Below the pieces are notes generated by a model, which saw nothing but the letters and a program-made list of their open reading frames with translations, had not been told where the DNA came from and made no database searches. Positions 12,645 through 15,813 of a stretch of DNA of 15,813 nucleotides are shown piece after piece (the stretch's first letter is position 1; every line of letters begins with the position of its first letter). The position numbers and the translations under genes are program-made. This DNA comes from Ruminococcaceae bacterium UBA1404 (lineage in GTDB: Bacteria; Bacillota; Clostridia; Oscillospirales; Ruminococcaceae), in assembly GCA_002305075.1 (NCBI GenBank), contig DBQC01000013.1, positions 40,222 to 56,034 on the forward strand, written 5' to 3'.

Positions 12645-14397
12645 TGCCTGTTCCTCCATATCCTTTCTTCTCCCGGTACCTTTCCTGCGCCAGCAGAAGC
12701 GGGTCCGTTTCCCGCGCCGCCTCCCGTTTGATGAGCTCTGTCTCTATAATTTCTATGTAGTCCTCCATCGCCCGCTCCGCGTTTTCCAGGGATTCCGGCT
12801 CCTGCAGGAGCGCGGTCAACCGGTTCATCTCCTCCTGTGTGAGCTCCCGGGCGAGAACCGCGGGCGATATCCCGTGCCCGGCCCTGTACCGCTGCGCAAA
12901 CAGCTCGAAAACGCGTCCCAAAAACGGGGAGGAGAACTGTTCCGGCCCGAGCCGCTCCACCTTCCGGAAGAGCTCCGGACTCATCCAGAGAAGGCGCAGC
13001 ACGCCTTCCTCCGCCTTAGCCGACCGGACGTTTTCGTAGCGCAGGCTTCGTTCCTTCGGCTGGAAGGAAACTGCGGGGCGAAGGATCTGCCGCTCGCTTT
13101 GCTTTTCCTGCGTCTTTGCCAATTTCGCGCGGGCGCGCTTCACCTCAAGCGCCATGGCTTCGCGCGAGATGCCCGCCGCTTCGGCCGCCCGGGCGCCGTA
13201 GACCTCGCGTTCGACCGGGCCGGGGAGGGAGGCGACAAGCCCCACGGCTTCCTTCAGAAAGGCGACGCGCTGTTCGTCCGACTTCAGGTCGTATTTCGCG
13301 CGGATTTGGAGCAGCCGGTACTCGATGTGGTTTTCCGCCCGTTCGGTCAGCACCCGGAAGGCTTCCCGCCCGTATTTGCGCAGAAACTCGTCCGGGTCCT
13401 TCGCGCCGGGCAGGCGCAGAATGCGCACGCTCAGACCCGTTTTTTCCAATACCCGGATGGCCCTTTGCACCGCCTCGAGCCCCGGCCCGTCCGTGTCCCC
13501 GGAGATGAGCACTTCCCCAGTATAGCGGGAAAGGAGCTGCGCGTGCTCCTCGGTGCAGCCGGTGCCTAACATCGCCACCGCGTTGTCAAACCCGGCCTGA
13601 TGAAGGCTCACGGCGTCCATGTAGCCCTCGGTGAGAATCAGAAAGCCGAGCTTGCTTTTGCGGGCGAGGTTCAGCGCGAACAGGTTTCTTCTCTTGTTGA
13701 AAAGCGGCGTATCCGGCGTGTTTAAATACTTGGGCTGCGAATCGTCCAAAACCCGTCCGCCGAAACCGATGACGCCGCCGCGCGCGTCGATGATGGGGAA
13801 GATTACCCGATTGCGAAACCGGTCGTAGATCGTCCCGTTGCGGTTTTTTACGGCCAGTCCCGCGTCCAAGAGCTCCTGCTTGGAAAAGCCCTGTTTGCCG
13901 AGGGCGTGGAGGAGGGCGTCCCACCGGTCGGGCGCAGCGCCCAACCCGAAGCGGGTGATAATCCCCTTTGAAAGGCCGCGTTTTGAAAAATACTCCGCGC
14001 CCGCGGCTCCCTCCGGCGTGCCGAGCGTATCGTTAAAAAAGCGCGCTGCTGCCCGGTTTGCCTCGAGAAGACGTTCCCGCTTTCTTCTGCCCTGGTCCGC
14101 GCCGTCCTCCGGCACGGTCATGCCTGCGCGGGCGGCGAGCATGCGCACCGCTTCGGGAAAGGGCAGATTTTCCATCTCCATGATGAAATTGATGACGCCG
14201 CCGCCCTTTCCGCAGCCGAAACAATGATAGATCTGTTTTTCCGGCGAGACCGAGAAGGAAGGCGTTTTTTCGCTGTGGAACGGGCAAAGGCCCCAGAGGT
14301 TGCGCCCTTTCGGGGTGAGCGGGACATAGCCGGACACTACGTCAGCGATGTCGCACCGCGCGACCAGTTCATCCAAAAATCCGTCCGGAAACGGCAT
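12628..14397 (-). CDS. dnaG: DNA primase DnaG
   Basis: A 589-residue primase that makes RNA primers for DNA replication and works with the replicative helicase. Residues about 1-100 are the CHC2 zinc-binding domain with Cys38, His41, Cys59 and Cys62 (CPFHSEKTPSFSV and HCFGCGKGG). Residues about 130-240 are the N-terminal catalytic subdomain (YDRFRNRVIFPI, GFGGRVLDD, YLNTPDTPLFNKR). The Toprim domain runs from about 252, with Glu257 in EGYMD, then MLGTG, then Asp301 and Asp303 in ISGDTDGPG. The C-terminal part (about 440-589) is the variable helicase-binding region. Length is normal. The ATG at 14397 has a weak AAAGGGG site. Ala is mostly GCG, GCA and GCC at similar rates, unlike the GCC-dominated permease gene to the left. 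Confidence 0.97.
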   Translation of the reverse strand: MPFPDGFLDELVARCDIADVVSGYVPLTPKGRNLWGLCPFHSEKTPSFSVSPEKQIYHCFGCGKGGGVINFIMEMENLPFPEAVRMLAARAGMTVPEDGADQGRRKRERLLEANRAAARFFNDTLGTPEGAAGAEYFSKRGLSKGIITRFGLGAAPDRWDALLHALGKQGFSKQELLDAGLAVKNRNGTIYDRFRNRVIFPIIDARGGVIGFGGRVLDDSQPKYLNTPDTPLFNKRRNLFALNLARKSKLGFLILTEGYMDAVSLHQAGFDNAVAMLGTGCTEEHAQLLSRYTGEVLISGDTDGPGLEAVQRAIRVLEKTGLSVRILRLPGAKDPDEFLRKYGREAFRVLTERAENHIEYRLLQIRAKYDLKSDEQRVAFLKEAVGLVASLPGPVEREVYGARAAEAAGISREAMALEVKRARAKLAKTQEKQSERQILRPAVSFQPKERSLRYENVRSAKAEEGVLRLLWMSPELFRKVERLGPEQFSSPFLGRVFELFAQRYRAGHGISPAVLARELTQEEMNRLTALLQEPESLENAERAMEDYIEIIETELIKREAARETDPLLLAQERYREKKGYGGTGNDGRK

Positions 14398-14534
14398 GCC
14401 CTATCCCCTTTCCTTCTTCCTCGCGCATCTGAGCGAAAAGCGCCAAAAAAGTTGCAAATTTGCTTCTATGATTGCCATCAATTTACAGAACTATACCCAA
14501 GGCGTTCCATTCTTCGCCGGGGGGACTCTGAGGA
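14398..14534 (-). other. Gap between dgt and dnaG, no terminator seen
   Basis: This 137-base stretch holds no gene. It contains the 10-base palindrome GCAAATTTGC (14454-14463). I could not find a convincing -35/-10 pair, and no hairpin with a T-run follows dgt, so dgt, dnaG and rpoD may form one transcript, perhaps with an internal start here. Confidence 0.35.
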
Positions 14535-15530
14535 TTACTTTTTCGCCCATCCGGAAGGGATGAAATACTCCTCGTACTTCTCCACCGCGTAATTGTCCGT
14601 CATGCCGGCGATATAGTCGCAGACCGCGCGCTCCCGCCCTTCCCGTTCCATTTCGCTGCGGAAATCCTCCGGGAGCTTGTCCGGATGCGCGACGTAAAAC
14701 TCAAACAGGGCCAGAAGCATCGCCTGCGCCTTGGACTCCTCTCCCTTTGCCTCCGGGTTGCGGTAAACGCGCTCAAACATGAAGGAGCGCAGCTTCTGCA
14801 TCGCGTCGGCCGCCGCGGGAGACTGCCTCAGCTCCGCTGCGCTGCATTCGATGACGTCGCGCACCAAGGTGTCGATGCGTTCGCTGTGCCGCTCGCCCAA
14901 GACGGCTGAAATGGATCCAGGAATGTCGCCCGAACTGATGATGCCGGCCCGCATGGCGTCGTCAATGTCGTGGTTGATGTAGGCAATCTGGTCGGCAAAG
15001 CGGATGATCTGCCCCTCAAGCGTCCGGGGAATCTGCTGCCCCGTGTGGCCCAATATGCCCTCCCGCACCTCATAGGTCAGGTTGAGGCCGCGGCCGCCGT
15101 TTTCCAGCTTGTCCACCACACGGAGGGAATGCTCGTTGTGGCGGAACCCGCCGGGCAGAATCTGGTTGAGCGCGGCTTCCCCCGCGTGGCCGAAGGGCGT
15201 GTGACCCAGATCGTGTCCCAAGGAAATGGCTTCGGTCAGGTCTTCGTTGAGCTTAAGTCCCCGCGCGATGGTCCGCGCAATGCGCGAGACTTCGAGCGTA
15301 TGGGTCATGCGCGTGCGGTAATGGTCGCCCTCGGGGTTTAAAAAGACCTGCGTCTTGTGCATCAGGCGGCGAAAGGACTTGCTGTGGACAATCCGGTCGA
15401 TGTCCCGCTGAAAACAGGTCCGAATTTCACATTCCTCGATGGGTACCGCGCGCCCCTTCGATTCCGACGACAAAAACGCGTAGGGGGACAGGTTATCCCG
15501 CTCCCAGGCTTCCGTACTCCGCCTCGACAT
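14535..15530 (-). CDS. dgt: Deoxyguanosinetriphosphate triphosphohydrolase-like HD protein
   Basis: A 331-residue HD-domain protein of the dGTPase family, which hydrolyses dNTPs to the nucleoside and triphosphate and so helps control the dNTP pool. The metal ligands are visible in order: His77 in RMTHTLEVSRIART, His106-Asp107 in ISLGHDLGHTPFGHAGE, and Asp180 in RFADQIAYINHDIDDAM. KSFRRLMHKTQVF (about 51-63) and EGDHYRTRMTHT are also family signatures. The start at 15530 follows AGAGGTGG by four bases; the longer frame to 15560 has no such site. Family members in Clostridia commonly precede dnaG and rpoD, as here. Whether dGTP is the true substrate cannot be told, since many relatives have broader activity. 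Confidence 0.94.
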   Translation of the reverse strand: MSRRSTEAWERDNLSPYAFLSSESKGRAVPIEECEIRTCFQRDIDRIVHSKSFRRLMHKTQVFLNPEGDHYRTRMTHTLEVSRIARTIARGLKLNEDLTEAISLGHDLGHTPFGHAGEAALNQILPGGFRHNEHSLRVVDKLENGGRGLNLTYEVREGILGHTGQQIPRTLEGQIIRFADQIAYINHDIDDAMRAGIISSGDIPGSISAVLGERHSERIDTLVRDVIECSAAELRQSPAAADAMQKLRSFMFERVYRNPEAKGEESKAQAMLLALFEFYVAHPDKLPEDFRSEMEREGRERAVCDYIAGMTDNYAVEKYEEYFIPSGWAKK

Positions 15531-15575
15531 TCGACCACCTCTTTTCACGCAATGTGCCAATTCCTATTTACAACG

Positions 15576-15602
15576 CGCAAGAAAAAAATCCTCTTTTTTG
15601 CG
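15576..15602. terminator. Possible A/T-rich hairpin terminator upstream of dgt
   Basis: CGCAA (15576-15580) pairs with TTGCG (15598-15602), and an A-run (15582-15588) faces a T-run (15594-15599) around a short loop. It may end a minus-strand gene lying beyond the right edge, or form part of the dgt leader. The stem is mostly A-T, so confidence is low. Confidence 0.35.
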
Positions 15603-15813
15603 GCCGTTTTTTTCAAAACTGCGGGAAGATGAAGCGCGCTCCCCGCCTTCCCCCGTCCGAAAAGCAATCCTCTCTTTCCTTTTGGTTGAGTATGGTTTAT
15701 AATGGCAGATAAGATAACATACGCTTTGGTTGATTCAACTGCCATAATCGGAAGCGCAAGGGATGTCCCGCGGGGCGCGGCATCTCCTTGTCCGGGCAGC
15801 ATCGGGAGGTGCG
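15603..15813. other. Right edge, no gene recognised
   Basis: I see no supported gene. A perfect TATAAT lies at 15698-15703 on the plus strand with only a weak -35, possibly the promoter of a plus-strand gene that begins outside the window. ATGGCAG (15702-15708) and CTGCCAT (15739-15745) form a 7-base inverted repeat, and GTTGA-T-TCAAC lies inside it at about 15730-15740. A GC-rich imperfect hairpin (GATG to CATC, about 15762-15785) follows. Confidence 0.35.

Noticed and set aside
11751..12731. Plus-strand open frame of 326 residues opposite rpoD and the end of dnaG
   Set aside because: It is a shadow of the GC-rich third-position bias of rpoD; it shows no motif and crosses two real genes.
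15545..15802. Minus-strand open frame of 85 residues upstream of dgt
   Set aside because: It runs through the A/T-rich hairpin region and overlaps the dgt ribosome binding site. No family resemblance and no good start.

Overview
This window looks like chromosomal DNA from a moderately GC-rich, spore-forming Gram-positive bacterium of the class Clostridia, perhaps Oscillospirales. The taxon is an inference. It rests on an alpha/beta small acid-soluble spore protein, an LPXTG-type surface protein, strong AGGAGG-type ribosome binding sites and TTGACA/TATAAT promoters, and the dgt-dnaG-rpoD gene order that is common in Clostridia. I see no CRISPR array, transposase, integrase, phage gene or rRNA.

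Layout. 1-2000: the end of a glucosaminidase-like gene (+), then on the minus strand a spore protein gene with a good sigma-G-like promoter, an unrecognised 180-residue gene, and thioredoxin. 2090-2400: a tRNA-Gln(CUG)/tRNA-Pro(CGG) pair with its own promoter and terminator. 2590-4070: an MFS transporter of oxalate/formate-antiporter type, with its own promoter and terminators. 4081-6356: an AT-rich leader and a secreted, acidic, sortase-anchored protein, between two terminators. 6364-8889 (minus strand): a redox/stress group made of msrAB and the overlapping DUF1858 and DUF438-hemerythrin-PAS genes; a palindrome lies between msrAB and that pair. 9021-11330 (minus strand): an APC amino acid permease, a roughly 360-base stretch with no convincing gene, and an Rrf2-type regulator with four clustered cysteines and a strong promoter that holds an inverted repeat. 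11340-15530 (minus strand): the housekeeping cluster dgt, dnaG and rpoD.

How the genes fit together. Thioredoxin, MsrAB, the hemerythrin/PAS protein and the Rrf2 regulator together suggest that this part of the chromosome is rich in oxidative or nitrosative stress functions, although each unit appears to have its own signals. dgt, dnaG and rpoD link nucleotide hygiene, replication priming and the main sigma factor.

The most notable anomaly is a change in codon style inside rpoD near 11690. The C-terminal third uses GAG for Glu almost exclusively, like the genes to its left. The N-terminal part, dnaG and dgt use GAA freely, and GCG/GCA for Ala. This could mark a recombination point or an assembly join between related genomes, and should be checked before the two halves are treated as one chromosome. 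I found no clearly new multi-gene system. The best candidates for undescribed biology are the regulatory palindromes, the hairpin stack before msrAB, and the surface-protein locus with its unusual leader.
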